Below, one piece after another: positions 1 to 9,363 of a DNA stretch of 64,000 bases. Position numbers and translations under genes: made by a program. The DNA is from Diplonema papillatum (lineage: Eukaryota; Euglenozoa; Diplonemea; Diplonemida; Diplonemidae). The notes under the pieces were generated by a model. The model was not told where the DNA came from. It did not search any database and saw only the letters and a program-made list of their open reading frames with translations. The DNA lies in the NCBI GenBank assembly GCA_030068145.1, contig JAPJBO010000215.1, positions 62,001 to 126,000 on the forward strand, in the 5' to 3' direction. The first letter of the stretch is position 1. Each line of letters opens with the position of its first letter.

Positions 1-144
1 GTCTCGCCCGCCACCTCTGGCCAGGATGGCAGTAGACGACAACACGCTGGTATTCTCTGTTTGGCGCACTGCATTTTCTCCTCCGTTTCATGATCACTCG
101 GTTCTTCCACTCTTTGAGCGACTTCCAAGGGGTGCACGACTTCA

Positions 145-470
145 GTACACCACGTGAAAGCAGGCCAATCATTCCGTACACCACGTGTAAGCAGGCCAAT
201 CATTCCGTACACCACGTGAAAGCAGGCCAATCATTCCGTACACCACGTGAAAACAGGCCAATCATTCCGTACACCACGTGAAAGCAGGCCAATCATTCCG
301 TACACCACGTGTAAGCAGGCCAATCATTCCGTACACCACGTGTAAGCAGGCCAATCATTCCGTACACCACGTGTAAGCAGGCCAATCATTCCGTACACCA
401 CGTGAAAGCAGGCCAATCATTCCGTACACCACGTGTAAGCAGGCCAATCATTCCGTCCACCAGGCCAATG
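145..470. repeat. 31 bp tandem array carrying CACGTG and CCAAT boxes
   Basis: About ten head-to-tail copies start at 145, 176, 207, 238, 269, 300, 331, 362, 393 and 424, with a degenerate eleventh at 455. Each unit contains the palindrome CACGTG, then GCAGGCCAATCATTCC, which includes a CCAAT box. Copies differ almost only just after CACGTG (GAAAG, GTAAG or GAAAA). CACGTG is a known bHLH/bZIP site and CCAAT a known NF-Y site. A regulatory role here is inference. No gene start is obvious in the next kilobase. Confidence 0.9.
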
Positions 471-488
471 CCACCCAAAAAATTAGTA

Positions 489-598
489 TGGCGCTTTCTT
501 TTGTTTGTGCGCACTAGCGGAACTCACCTGCTTTGGTAAGTTTCATGTAGTACGCTGCCAACTACTAATTTTTAGTACCAACAATGCATTGTTAACAC
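489..598 (+). repeat. Dispersed 110 bp repeat, copy 1
   Basis: This segment runs from TGGCGCTTTCTTTTG to AACAATGCATTGTTAACAC. It is present as a close reverse-complement copy at 14220-14329. Shorter matches lie near 8730 (CGCATTGTTAAC), 9330 and 8510. Each end has small palindromes, for example AACAATGCATTGTT. It contains no coding potential and is probably a non-autonomous element fragment. Confidence 0.7.
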
Positions 599-760
599 CA
601 AAAAAAAGTTGACCAGGAGACCGACAGCAAAACTCTCCAAGTACAAAAGTGTCCCAAAAATGATTTTGACACGCCCCCCCCCCCTGTTTCGACAGTAGCT
701 GCCAGGTAATTGACAGTAACCGGCATGTAACCCTCTGGGAAAACCAAACGCATCATATAA

Positions 761-873
761 GCATCTGCTTTGTAGGAAATACTTGAGGGGATAGTGTGGT
801 ACTCATCGGCATGCCGATGACTCCCCACTATCGCAATAGCAATATTACAAATCTCAAAGGAGGGAAATGTGCT
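761..873 (+). repeat. Dispersed repeat with a 16 bp perfect palindrome, copy 1
   Basis: Positions 804-819 are the perfect palindrome CATCGGCATGCCGATG. The flanks on both sides match 54544-54779 in reverse complement, where the palindrome is 54596-54611. The second copy has about 125 extra bases between the palindrome side and the CTCAAGTATTTCCTAC segment. The two copies therefore differ by one insertion or deletion. Confidence 0.7.
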
Positions 874-879
874 GTAGTC

Positions 880-1636
880 CACACGAAACAGTATGTGGTC
901 CTCCTCAGGACCTCTACACCATGCTTGTGGGTGTGCGCACACAACCCATCCACTAGCACCTATCGTGGCATGCTGTTGGTATCACTCAGCACCCGCGTAC
1001 CACCGCGGTTTGCCCCCATACCCAGCGTTGACGAGCGCTTTGCACGAACACCGCAACGGACCTTCGCCAGGGTTCCCCGGCTTCGTCCTCTCCAGGCATA
1101 GTTCACCATCATTCGACAAGCACAGAGGTAGCCGCAAGACGGCGATGCAGATTGTCCGGGCCAACCTTGCGCTGGAGCTTTGTTACCGAAAATCTGCTGA
1201 AGGTTTTTGTCATCGACTGTGCTATCTAGGCCAATCCTATACGTCGTGCGTGCTACCCAGGTCAACCCTGCACTGAACCTGTCATCGAATCTGCTATCTA
1301 GGGGCTTGTAACCGAAGATGCAATCGGATATGCCAACCCTTGCGCTGCAGGGTTTGTCACCGAATGCCGTAGGTACGATAATAATCGCCACCAAAGCTCT
1401 TGTCGTGCGAGCATACCCAGATTAACCTCGTCTGTCCTCGAATGTGTCTTCTCTCTGGGGCAAAGATCGGCAGGGTAAAAGAAACGGAGGGCGGAACAAC
1501 TGCGATGCGAGCAGTGTCGCCGCGATGGCCGCGCTACTAAAGAAACAGGGACAGCTCTGTTGTTCGCCGGGGTGGGGCTGGTGGGATGCTGGCGGAACTG
1601 CAAGACGAGGGTTAAGTACAATGGTAAGGAACAAAC
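880..1636. other. No gene recognised
   Basis: Open frames on both strands are short and mutually overlapping, with no recognisable domain. The text near 1140-1400 shows weak internal repetition around CTATCTAGG and TTGCGCTG. I see no convincing splice pattern, RNA gene or element end. Confidence 0.5.
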
Positions 1637-2090
1637 GTAACCGAAGAAACAATGGGGAAACGGGGTCCTCCGCTCCCCCACGGCGCAATAAGTGATAGTA
1701 TACCGTCCTCAGGAGTGCTGCAGGATGGGTGGATTGTCCAGCACAGCGAGTGGATCCCCATCCCGAGATCATCCCGAGGCAACCGAAGAAACAATGGGGA
1801 AGCGGAGTCCTCCGCCCGTCTTCCACGGCGCAATAGTGATAGTATACCGTCCTCAGCAGTGCTGCAGGTTGGGTGGATTGTCCAGCACAACGAGTGGATA
1901 TCCATCCCGAGATCATCCCGAGGAAACCGAAGAAACAATGGGAAAACGGGATCCTCCGCTCCCCCACGGCGCAATACTGATGGTATACCGTCCTCAGGAG
2001 TGCTGCAGGATGGGTGGATTGTCCAGCACAGCGAGTGGATCCCCATCCCGAGATCATCCCGAGGAAACCGAAGAAATGTGAAAACGGGTT
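1637..2090. repeat. 142 bp tandem repeat, three copies
   Basis: Three copies of a 141-143 bp unit are present. Landmarks are CCGAAGAAACAATGGG and GATCATCCCGAGG, the latter at 1768, 1911 and 2052. Copies differ by point changes and one-base indels, so apparent open frames on both strands are by-products of the repeat. The third copy runs into unrelated sequence after 2083. Confidence 0.85.
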
Positions 2091-2374
2091 TTTGCCTAGA
2101 GGCTTTTCGTGTTATTTTGCAACACAAAGGGGCTCCGCCCCTCTTCCACGGCGCACGAACCCGCTTTAAGCCCAGACCGGCCATAACGGAATCCTTGTTT
2201 CGTCAGAGCCGCCATCTATTTCGAACCTGGCTCACCCCATGGTCACCAGAAATCACTTTTACCTCGTGGGGACGGGGGTAGTGTTGGAACTAATGCGGAG
2301 GCTCTGGCAACAAAAAGGTCAGTCCCAACGTGGGCGAGGGGCCTGATCACTTTTAGACTGTTTCGTGCTTTAAA

Positions 2375-3095
2375 AATACTCGACGTAGCTGCTTCGACTC
2401 CGAATGGAAGGGAGGAAATACAGAGGTAGAGGGGCAAATACAATACAAACACAATCTGGTTTGTTCTTCTCATGCACCACCGTGGGTTGTTGTCTCACTC
2501 AGGACTTTGACCTGTTGTGTTTGTGTGTTTTGATCGTGTAGGGGTAGACCCGCATGACTTCACGTCCGTTCAACACGCAGTTTACCAGAACTAAGCATCG
2601 CCTGAACTTTGCTTCATCAAAACTTTGCTTTTATCGAGACTAGAGGTATGCCAATAGCTCGGTCGAGCCAAACCCACTTTTTAGGGGGTCACGGGGACAC
2701 TTTTTCGTAGTGTTTTTGGGTCAGAATTTTTGTCAGCGGCCATAGCTTTTTTTGCCCCTGGAAATTGACACCGTGATGGCAGAGTGAACGGTGCAAGCCT
2801 TCACGGCTGGAGGTCACCAGAACTTTGCTTCGCCCGAACTTTGCTTGACCAGAACTTTGCATCGCCCGAACTTCGCTTTGCCCGAACTTTGCTTCGCCCG
2901 AACTTAGCTTCGCCCGAACTTTACTGTTTCCCGAACTTTAACTGCTGCCTCTACTCTCGCTGGGCGCCGGTCTTTACCGGCGCAAATGTTTAGCTGTAAC
3001 AAGTATGTTGTCCGGTAGCTACAGCACCCTGGAATTCCTTCAGTTCTTTGTCTGGCAGCATCGTCGAGCATTTCCAAGCTAGCGCTTAAGTAAAA
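2375..3095 (+). repeat. 293 bp dispersed element, copy A, interrupted by a second element
   Basis: The left part (2375-2577) and right part (3006-3095) together match the uninterrupted copy at 26814-27106. That copy runs from AATACTCGACGTAGC to GGCGCTTATGTAAAA. The gap between the parts is exactly the 428 bp element at 2578-3005. Other copies are 8290-8500 (left-truncated), 8749-9021 (small internal deletion) and 9607-9815 (reverse strand, partial). I see no coding content. Family assignment is unknown. Confidence 0.85.
2578..3005 (+). mobile_element. 428 bp non-autonomous element, copy 1
   Basis: It is nearly identical to 40161-40588. Both are 428 bp and I see only about four substitutions. 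It interrupts a 293 bp repeat copy, which shows it inserted as a unit. The interior has several copies of a CCCGAACTTTGCTTCG-like 16-mer. A hairpin GCGCCGGT-CTTT-ACCGGCGC lies about 22 bp from the right end. No target-site duplication or terminal inverted repeat is evident. The 3' hairpin and absent duplication would suit a Helitron-like or other unusual element, but the ends are not canonical. Confidence 0.75.
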
Positions 3096-3298
3096 AAGGA
3101 ACGGTGGTTTTAATCTCCGTGTGTGACATGAGAGGCGGGGTGTCCTTTATAAAGTGAGGTCCGAGTCTGGGAGCAGAAGCGTTCAGTAAATCGGTGGTGT
3201 CATCTGAGGGAGTAATCTCAGGACCACCCACGTGATAAAGCCGTTGAGCTGCGGCTGCCGGCTTGGAGGTGGCGTACTGTGCGGGCCGTGTATATGTG

Positions 3299-4016
3299 GC
3301 CGAATCGCTCAGGGTGTGATCCAGAGTAAACCACACAACATTGGGCTGCGTGGTCAGAGAGACCCATCTTGTCATATCTCGATGCTCCGGCGGGGTCTCA
3401 CTTTCATGGCGGCGCTGTTGCCGGTAGCGGATGCCCGCCGACGCCTACCCGACCCGAGCAGGGACGACTGCGTCGGGGTCGACAATATATGTGGGATTGC
3501 TCAGGGTGTGATCCAGAGTAAACCACACAACATTGGGCCGCGAGGTCAGAGAGACCCATGTTGTCATATCTCGATGCTTCGGCGGGGTCTCACTTTCATG
3601 GCGGCGCTGTTGCCGGTAGCGGATGCCCGCCGACGCCTGCCCGACCCGAGCAGGGACGACTGCGTCGGGGTCGACAATATATGTGGGATTGCTCAGGGTG
3701 TGATCCAGAGTAAACCACACAACATTGGGCCGCGAGGTCAGAGAGACCCATGTTGTCATATCTCGATGCTTCGGCGGGGTCTCACTTTCATGGCGGCGCT
3801 GTTGCCGGTAGCGGATGCCCGCCAACTGCACGACTGCGTCGGGCTCGACAGTACATGTGGCCGAATCGCTCAGGGTGTGATCCAGAGTAAACCACACAAC
3901 ATTGGGCTGCGTGGTCAGAGACCCATGTTGTCATATCTCGATGCTCCGGCGGGGTCTCACTTTCATGGCGGCGCTGTTGCCGGTAGCGGATGCCCGCCGA
4001 CGCGTGCCCGACTGCG
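3299..4016. repeat. 192 bp tandem repeat, about four copies
   Basis: The landmark GCTCAGGGTGTGATCC occurs at 3307, 3499, 3691 and 3868, giving periods of 192, 192 and 177. The unit length is a multiple of three, so both strands stay open across the array and give misleading long ORFs. The left end of the array overlaps the 3' end of the minus-strand gene described at 3931-7212. Confidence 0.85.
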
Positions 4017-7000
4017 TCGGGGTCGACGGCCGGTGCGGGAGCGTGTTGTTCCTGCCGAAGGCGCTCGAGTCCTCCACAGCCTTGGACCGGGGCCGCGGGG
4101 AGAACCCCAGGGCGGCGGCTGCCCGCGCCGCCGCGTCGGCGGCGGTGTCGGCCATGTCTTCGGGGCCGGTGACTTTGTCGAAATTCAGGTCGCGCGCGGA
4201 CGCGAGGTCCTTCGTGACGACCCTCCCGCCGTCGTGCAGAACGACCTTCAGCGGCTGTCGTTTGTTTAGAGTGTAAGTTCAGATCCGGGGTTTAAAAGTC
4301 TCTACCTTTGTTACATGGGTTCTCTTAGAGCATTGAGTTCCGTGTAAAGTGCAAGTGCCATGAAGGCAAGCGAGCATTTGGTGTACACTTTCATTGTGAG
4401 TAATGGCTGTCCCGGATTGTTGTTTAGAGAGTAAGTCCACATAGAGATCCGGGGTTTAAAAGTCCTTTGTTAAATGGGTTCTCTTAGAGCATTGAGTTCT
4501 GTGAAGTGCAAGTGCCATGAAGGCAAGCGACCATTTGGTGTACACTTTCATTATGAGTAATGGCCAGCCATGTCCGGACAGTTGTTTAGAACGTTAAGTT
4601 CACTTAGAGATCCGGGGTTTAAAAGTCTCCAGGGGATCAGTGTCGCAAAGGTTCCTTTGAGGTATCGTATGCTAGTGTGCGTATCGTATCTGCGGTAGTG
4701 GTGCAGTTTTTGGAGTTACCTACCCCCCCCCCGTGTTTAAGACCGCGTTTTTCCGTGTTTAAGATCGCCCCCCCAAAAAAACCGATCTTATACACGGGGG
4801 GGGGACAAAAAAACACCCCAAATTTTTTTTCCCGCTGCGCGGGGCCCTGAACCCCCCCCCACAGTAAAAACGCCCAAAAAAAAACTTTCTCGCTGCGCGG
4901 GACCCCACCCCACTCCCCCCCCGTGTATAAGTTCGCCCTCATTTCTCAAAAAAACCGATCTTATACACGGGGGGGGGGGGCCGTTGTATAATGGTTTAGC
5001 TTGAAGGGAATTGGAAAGGTTGAAAAAGGTTTTGGGGGTCACCGTCGGTTTGTGCTTCTTTTTTTTCTTGGGGTAATTATTTTTTCGGGGGTTCGCGTAA
5101 CCCTTCTTTTCCGGAAGATAACGTTATCTTTTCTTTTCTCTCTGGCGCTCCTTTTCTCTCTATCTCTCTCTTTGGCTAGCAAAGCGACTATTGCGACCGA
5201 AACCACGACCACACCCGTAATGAATGTGATCAAGGGCCCCCCACGTTCTACATGTTGAGCAGGGGTTGCCATGTAGCCCGTACCGGTCTAAGCCTTCATT
5301 GTAACTTCCATAAGTAACCCCGTTGGGACGGGTCCGACGGTCCGTTAGTCATCAGCGACATCGGGCGGGAAAACGAAAACAAAAAGAAAGGGGTAAAAGG
5401 TGGGTGTGTGGGTGGATAAGCTCGTGGTAGGTTGTTCGGAAATAAGTACAACCTCAAACTACGCCTAGCACAGGGCCAGGCGGTATGTGCGTGCCTCCAT
5501 CCTCTCATGTCGCCATCTTAAACACGGGGGGGGACGATCTTAAACACGGGGGGGGGGCGCGATCTTAAACACGGGGGGTGGTAGGTATAGTCTTTTTGCT
5601 CCAAATTTTTAAAATTTAAAAAACACATTTTTTTTTCTGGAAAAAAATTGGTGGCGATTTACCAAAAAGACACAAGGTTTTGACCCTGCATGGTAGACAC
5701 ATTGTTCTGCAGAGCTCTGCAAAGGTCTGCAAAGTCCTTCGTGACGACCCTCCCGCCGTCGTGCAGAACGACCTTCAGCGGCTGTGGTTTGTTTAGCGTG
5801 TAAGTTCTTCTTAGTGATCCGGGGGTTTTAAAGTCACCACCATGGTTCTCTTAGAGCATTGAGTTCTGTGAAGTGCAAGTGCCATGAAGGCAAGCGAGCA
5901 TTTGGTGTACACTTTCAATATGCGAAATGGCTAGCTGTGTCCCGGACTGTTGTTTAGAGCGTAAGTTCATGTCGTCGGGGCCGGTGACTTTGTCGAAATT
6001 CAGGTCGCGCGCGGACGCAAGGTCCTTCGTGACAACCCTCCCGCCGTCGTTGAGGCCGTACTCAGGTTCGACACAGACAGACGCGGTGGCGGGGACGTGG
6101 AGGATGCACGGGCCGACGACGTACTTCGGCGCCTCGGTCGCGGAGTCGCCTTCGGCGGGCATCAGGTCACGCAGGTTGTACCGGTTGGTCACGTTGCTCC
6201 GGCGGCTCCGGGTCCACGTGGGGCGCGAGCCGGAGGTGGAGAAGGGTCGAAGGCCGAAAACGAGTTCGGGCCGGGCCCGGTGGGCCGCCAAACAAACACA
6301 AACACAAACACAAACACAAACACAAACACAAACACAAACACAAACACAAACACAAACACAAACACAAACACAAACACAAACACAAACACAAACACAAACA
6401 CGAGCACAAACATATCGAGGTTCAACACAAGCACAAACACAAACACAAACACAAACACGAGCACAAACACAAACACAAACACAAACATAAACACAAACAC
6501 AAACATACATACAAACACAAACACAAACACAAACACGAGCACAAACATATCGAGGTTCAACACAAGCACAAACACAAACACAAACACAAACACGAGCACA
6601 AACACAAACACAAACACAAACATAAACACAAACACAAACATACATACAAACACAAACACAAACACAAACACGAGCACAAACATATCGAGGTTCAACACAA
6701 GCACAAACACAAACACAAACACAAACACAAACACAAACACAAACACGAGCACAAACACAAACACAAACACAAACATAAATACAACCACGAACACGAACAC
6801 CTCAAGCACCAACACAAGCAAACACAACAAGACATAAGGTAAGAACGCTACCCGTCACCCGAGTGAGTCAAAGCTAACTCATCTGGCATGACCTCGCCAC
6901 ATTAATCTCACGGAAAGAACGCAATATGCACACCTTGAGGCCGTACTCAGGTTCGACACAGACAGACGCGGTGGCGGGGACGTGGAGGATGCACGGGCCG

Positions 7001-7212
7001 ACGACGTACTTCGGCGCCTCGGTCGCGGAGTCGCCTTCGGCGGGCATCAGGTCACGCAGGTTGTACCGGTTGGTCACGTTGCTCCGGCGGCTCCGTGTCC
7101 ACGTGGGGCGCGAGCCGGAGGTGGAGAAGGAGTCGAAGGCCGAAAACGAGTTCGGGCCGGGCCCGGTGGGCCGCCACGAAGCCCGCGAGCCCCCCGGCGT
7201 CGGCGTGCTCAT
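3931..7212 (-). CDS. Two-exon gene, unknown function, with a repeat-filled 2.7 kb intron
   Basis: Exon 1 is 7212-6934 (93 codons, ATG at 7212) and ends CTCAAG before a GTGTGC donor. Exon 2 is 4254-3931, preceded by an ACGACAG acceptor. The join is phase 0 and gives about 200 residues. Exon 1 is Ser/Pro-rich, then has a compact stretch with NLRDLMPAEG and YVVGPCILHV. Exon 2 continues KVVLHDGGRVVTKDL and an Ala-rich segment, and its tail runs into the 192 bp satellite. I do not recognise the family. A joined, intron-less broken copy at 5965-6289 supports these two pieces belonging together. A promoter-like block lies just upstream at 7258-7310. The true 3' end is uncertain. Confidence 0.55.
4265..4690 (-). 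promoter_or_regulatory. Three tandem copies of a promoter-like block
   Basis: Blocks start near 4265, 4423 and 4583, about 155-160 bp apart. Read on the minus strand, each carries GACTTTTAAACCCCGGATC and then GAACTTAC...CTCTAAAC. The spacers share GGTTCTCTTAGAGCATTGAG and a CATGAAGGCAAGCGA segment. The first block abuts exon 2 of the gene ending at 3931. It may therefore be intronic here, or it may start a shorter transcript using the ATG at 4155. The promoter role is inferred from its recurrence upstream of other genes. Confidence 0.45.
4719..5585. mobile_element. 867 bp inverted-repeat element with TA target duplication
   Basis: The ends are inverted: CCTACCCCCCCCCCGTGTTT at the left and the complement of AAACACGGGGGGTGGTAGG at the right. 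Both are flanked directly by TA (4717-4718 and 5586-5587). Subterminal copies of GATCTTAAACACGGGG-like sequence repeat on each side. No transposase is inside. The TA duplication suggests a Tc1/mariner-type non-autonomous element. It lies within the intron of the 3931-7212 gene. Long G and C runs make the exact length unreliable. Confidence 0.7.
5738..5840 (-). pseudogene. Fragment of exon 2 with its acceptor and adjacent block
   Basis: This repeats the beginning of exon 2 of the 3931-7212 gene (VVLHDGGRVVTKD) with the same upstream acceptor region and promoter-like block. It is truncated after about 45 coding bases. It looks like a partial duplication left inside the intron. Confidence 0.6.
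5965..6289 (-). pseudogene. Intron-less, frame-broken copy of the neighbouring gene
   Basis: The copy matches the 3' part of exon 1 (7150-6934) joined directly to exon 2, ending near the VTGPDDM segment. At the junction EPEYGL runs straight into NDGGRVVTKD, with the first seven residues of exon 2 missing. A small indel relative to exon 1 (around 6245) shifts the frame. It is bounded by the (CACAAA)n array on one side and a truncated promoter-like block on the other. It could be a processed copy or a microhomology deletion product. Confidence 0.6.
6291..6836. repeat. (CACAAA)n array with a 135 bp higher-order repeat
   Basis: A simple CACAAA array (6291-6400) passes into a higher-order repeat of 135 bp. 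ATATCGAGGTTCAACACAAG marks each unit at 6412, 6547 and 6682. Within units the hexamer is punctuated by CGAGCA, CATAAA and CATACATA variants. Long open frames in all phases are artefacts of the six-base period. The array is inside the intron of the 3931-7212 gene. Confidence 0.9.
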
Positions 7213-7257
7213 GCGCGATTGTCTGCTGTGGGCGAGGGGTGGAGTGCGACCGATTGT

Positions 7258-7464
7258 TTTTAGAGTGCAAGTTCGCTTAGGGATCCGGGGTTTTATAGTC
7301 TCCGGGTGACCGTAGTCATAACGGTTCCTTTAAGGTATTGCATGTTGGTGTGTATATCTTTGCTTCCTTTTGCCGACTATTCGACTTACTTTAGCGCGCG
7401 CTCTTTTTTCCTATGTGCTTTGCCAAAGCCATGGTTCTTGTGACCGACTTTTTCGAGGGTATGC
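7258..7464 (-). promoter_or_regulatory. Promoter-like block and attached dispersed repeat
   Basis: On the minus strand the block reads GGTCACCCGGAGACTATAAA, then CCCCGGATCCCTAAGCGAAC and CTTGCACTCTAAAA. It lies 46-95 bp upstream of the ATG at 7212. The whole 7258-7464 segment, including GCGCGCGCTCTTTTTTCC and CCATGGTTCTTGTGACCGAC, recurs at 49911-50105. A hAT-type MITE sits just beyond its distal end. Promoter function is inferred from the position of this block at several genes. Confidence 0.5.
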
Positions 7465-7472
7465 TAATAGTA

Positions 7473-7797
7473 GGGAAAACGACAAAGTGGATTCTATATA
7501 ACTGGATTACGACAAAGTGGATTATAATCCACTTTGTCGCCAATCCACTTTGTCGCCTAATCCACTTTGTCGCCCCGTGTGGGGCATTTGTGGGGGGAAC
7601 TTTTTGTGAAAGGGTCCCCCTAAACAATTCATGCCAGTTGCCAGAAGCGACAAAGTGGATTATTACTGGATTATAATCCACTAATAATCCACTTTGTCGC
7701 GACAAAGTGGATTATAATCCAGTTTGTCGCGACAAAGCGGATTATGAATACACTTTGTCGTAATCCAGTTATATAGAATCCGTTTTGTCGTTGACCC
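7473..7797. mobile_element. 325 bp hAT-type MITE with 8 bp target duplication
   Basis: The element starts GGGAAAACGACAAAGTGG and ends with the inverted equivalent TTTTGTCGTTGACCC. The inverted repeats are about 45 bp with few mismatches. It is flanked by the perfect direct repeat TAATAGTA (7465-7472 and 7798-7805). Inside, the motif CGACAAAGTGGATTATAATC recurs in both orientations and forms several palindromes. It has no coding capacity. Eight-base duplications are characteristic of the hAT superfamily. Confidence 0.85.
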
Positions 7798-8289
7798 TAA
7801 TAGTAATACTGCGGGAAGTATTGAAACTGGCAGCTAGCTTTTTCCCTCATCGCACTCGGTCTCGGCTTGAGTCTTCGGTCACTCCAGCCAGATATTGGCT
7901 GGGGCAATCGAGTTCGCCATGCCATCCGAAGTAACCATCATCGGAAAGGGAAGGAAAGAGAGAATGTTGCACCCGTCGCGGACATCTTCAACATGACATA
8001 CCCAAACATGCTTGAATCCGTTAAAATGAAGGCCACCCTGTTCCATTCCAACAGCCTGTACAAGACATAGCTTCCGCAGGGGCGCCGCGCAGGACATAAA
8101 TGACAGCAACCCAGAGCTGTGCATCCTCCTTAAGGCCGGGAGATGGAGCTAAGTTAGACAGAACCCTGTTGTGCTCATCTTCTCCCAAACACGCTGCCCG
8201 CGTTCTCTTTCGTGTTTACAATTGATTGTTATTACTTTTATTTCCGCACATTTTGGCATTTGCAAAGAAATGTGAAAACGGGAAAGAAC

Positions 8290-8500
8290 ACTTTGTTCTT
8301 CGCTTACACCACCGTGTGTTGTTTTCTCACTCAGGACTTTGACCTGTTGTGTTTGTGTGATTTGTCGTGTTGGGGTACACACGCATGACCTCACGTCCGT
8401 TCAACACGTAATTCGGTAGTTACTGCACTTGGGATCCCTTCGGTTCTTTGCCTGGCAGCTATTGTCGAGCCTTTCCTTCCAAGCTGGCGCTTATGTAAAA
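8290..8500 (+). repeat. 293 bp dispersed element, left-truncated copy
   Basis: It matches the right two thirds of the reference copy 26814-27106, from CTTTGTTCTTCGCTTACACC to GCTTATGTAAAA. It is followed at 8505-8665 by a second dispersed segment (GACAGGCGCTTCGTTTTG to AATACATTGAAGGGCA) that recurs at 23198-23335. Confidence 0.75.
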
Positions 8501-8748
8501 AAAGACAGGCGCTTCGTTTTGTTTGTGCGTGCCGGTTGATCGTTTTCCCACTTGTATTTACCCTGTGTGTATTCAGGTATTCGGTAAGGAACTCTGATCA
8601 ACCACCAAAACACGCTGCCTACGTCTTTTTAGCCTGCACAATACATTGAAGGGCAACCCACATGCTTCGTTTCGCTCGCGGTTCCTCTGGGTCCTCCAGC
8701 GCTCATCCCCGCTGCTGCTGCTTAGCAACGACGCATTGTTAACTCCGA

Positions 8749-9021
8749 AATACTCGAGGTAGCTGCTTCGACTCCGAATGAAAGGGAGGAAGTATAGAGG
8801 TAAGGGGCAAAATACAATACAAACACAATCTGATTTGTTCTTCGCTTACACCACCGTGGGTTGTATTCTCACTCAGGACTTTTGACCTGTTGTGTTTGTG
8901 TGATTTGTCGTGTAGGGGTGGACCTGCAAGACCTCACGTCCGTTCAACACTTGGGATCCCTTCGGTTCTTCGTCGGGCAGCTTTAGTCGAGCATTTCCTT
9001 CCAAGCTGGCGCTTATGTAAA
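8749..9021 (+). repeat. 293 bp dispersed element with internal deletion
   Basis: Both ends of the family are present (AATACTCGAGGTAGC to CGCTTATGTAAAA). About 20 bp between GTTCAACAC and TTGGGATCCC are missing relative to 26814-27106. Sequence after 9022 (GATTGCAAGAACGTGCTT) matches the start of another repeat family seen at 17052. Confidence 0.75.
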
Positions 9022-9363
9022 AAGAAGGTGGGGAGATTGCAAGAACGTGCTTGCAAATGTTGGAATGATTTTCCTTCTCTGGGACGGCTGCCGCAGCTTC
9101 AGCTCCAGCTTCTGAGGCTGGACTCCACCGTGCAGCGGGAGTGAGTCGACGGCAATCGCGCGCGTTGTGCCGAGTTCAGGACTCGGGACGTTTGCTGCGT
9201 TGCCGTTGGGGTGAAAGGGTTCGAGTCATCATCGAAAGTGTGCAGGGGGTGGTGCAGCGGCGGACATCGCGCGAGCCCACTACGCCGGAAGGCCGTCGAG
9301 TCGGCTCAACAGCCTTCGGCGCCCGAGGATTAGTAGTTGGCACGCGCGGAACTCACCTGCTTT

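Noticed and set aside
145-470. Possible CRISPR array
   Set aside because: Units are contiguous 31 bp repeats with no unique spacers, and the DNA is eukaryotic.
2578-3005. Calling the 428 bp element a Helitron
   Set aside because: It has a hairpin near one end, but no CTRR terminus and no clear A/T insertion site.
3232-4269. 345-codon plus-strand ORF over the 192 bp repeat
   Set aside because: The period is divisible by three so both strands are open. Coding character at the right end is on the minus strand.
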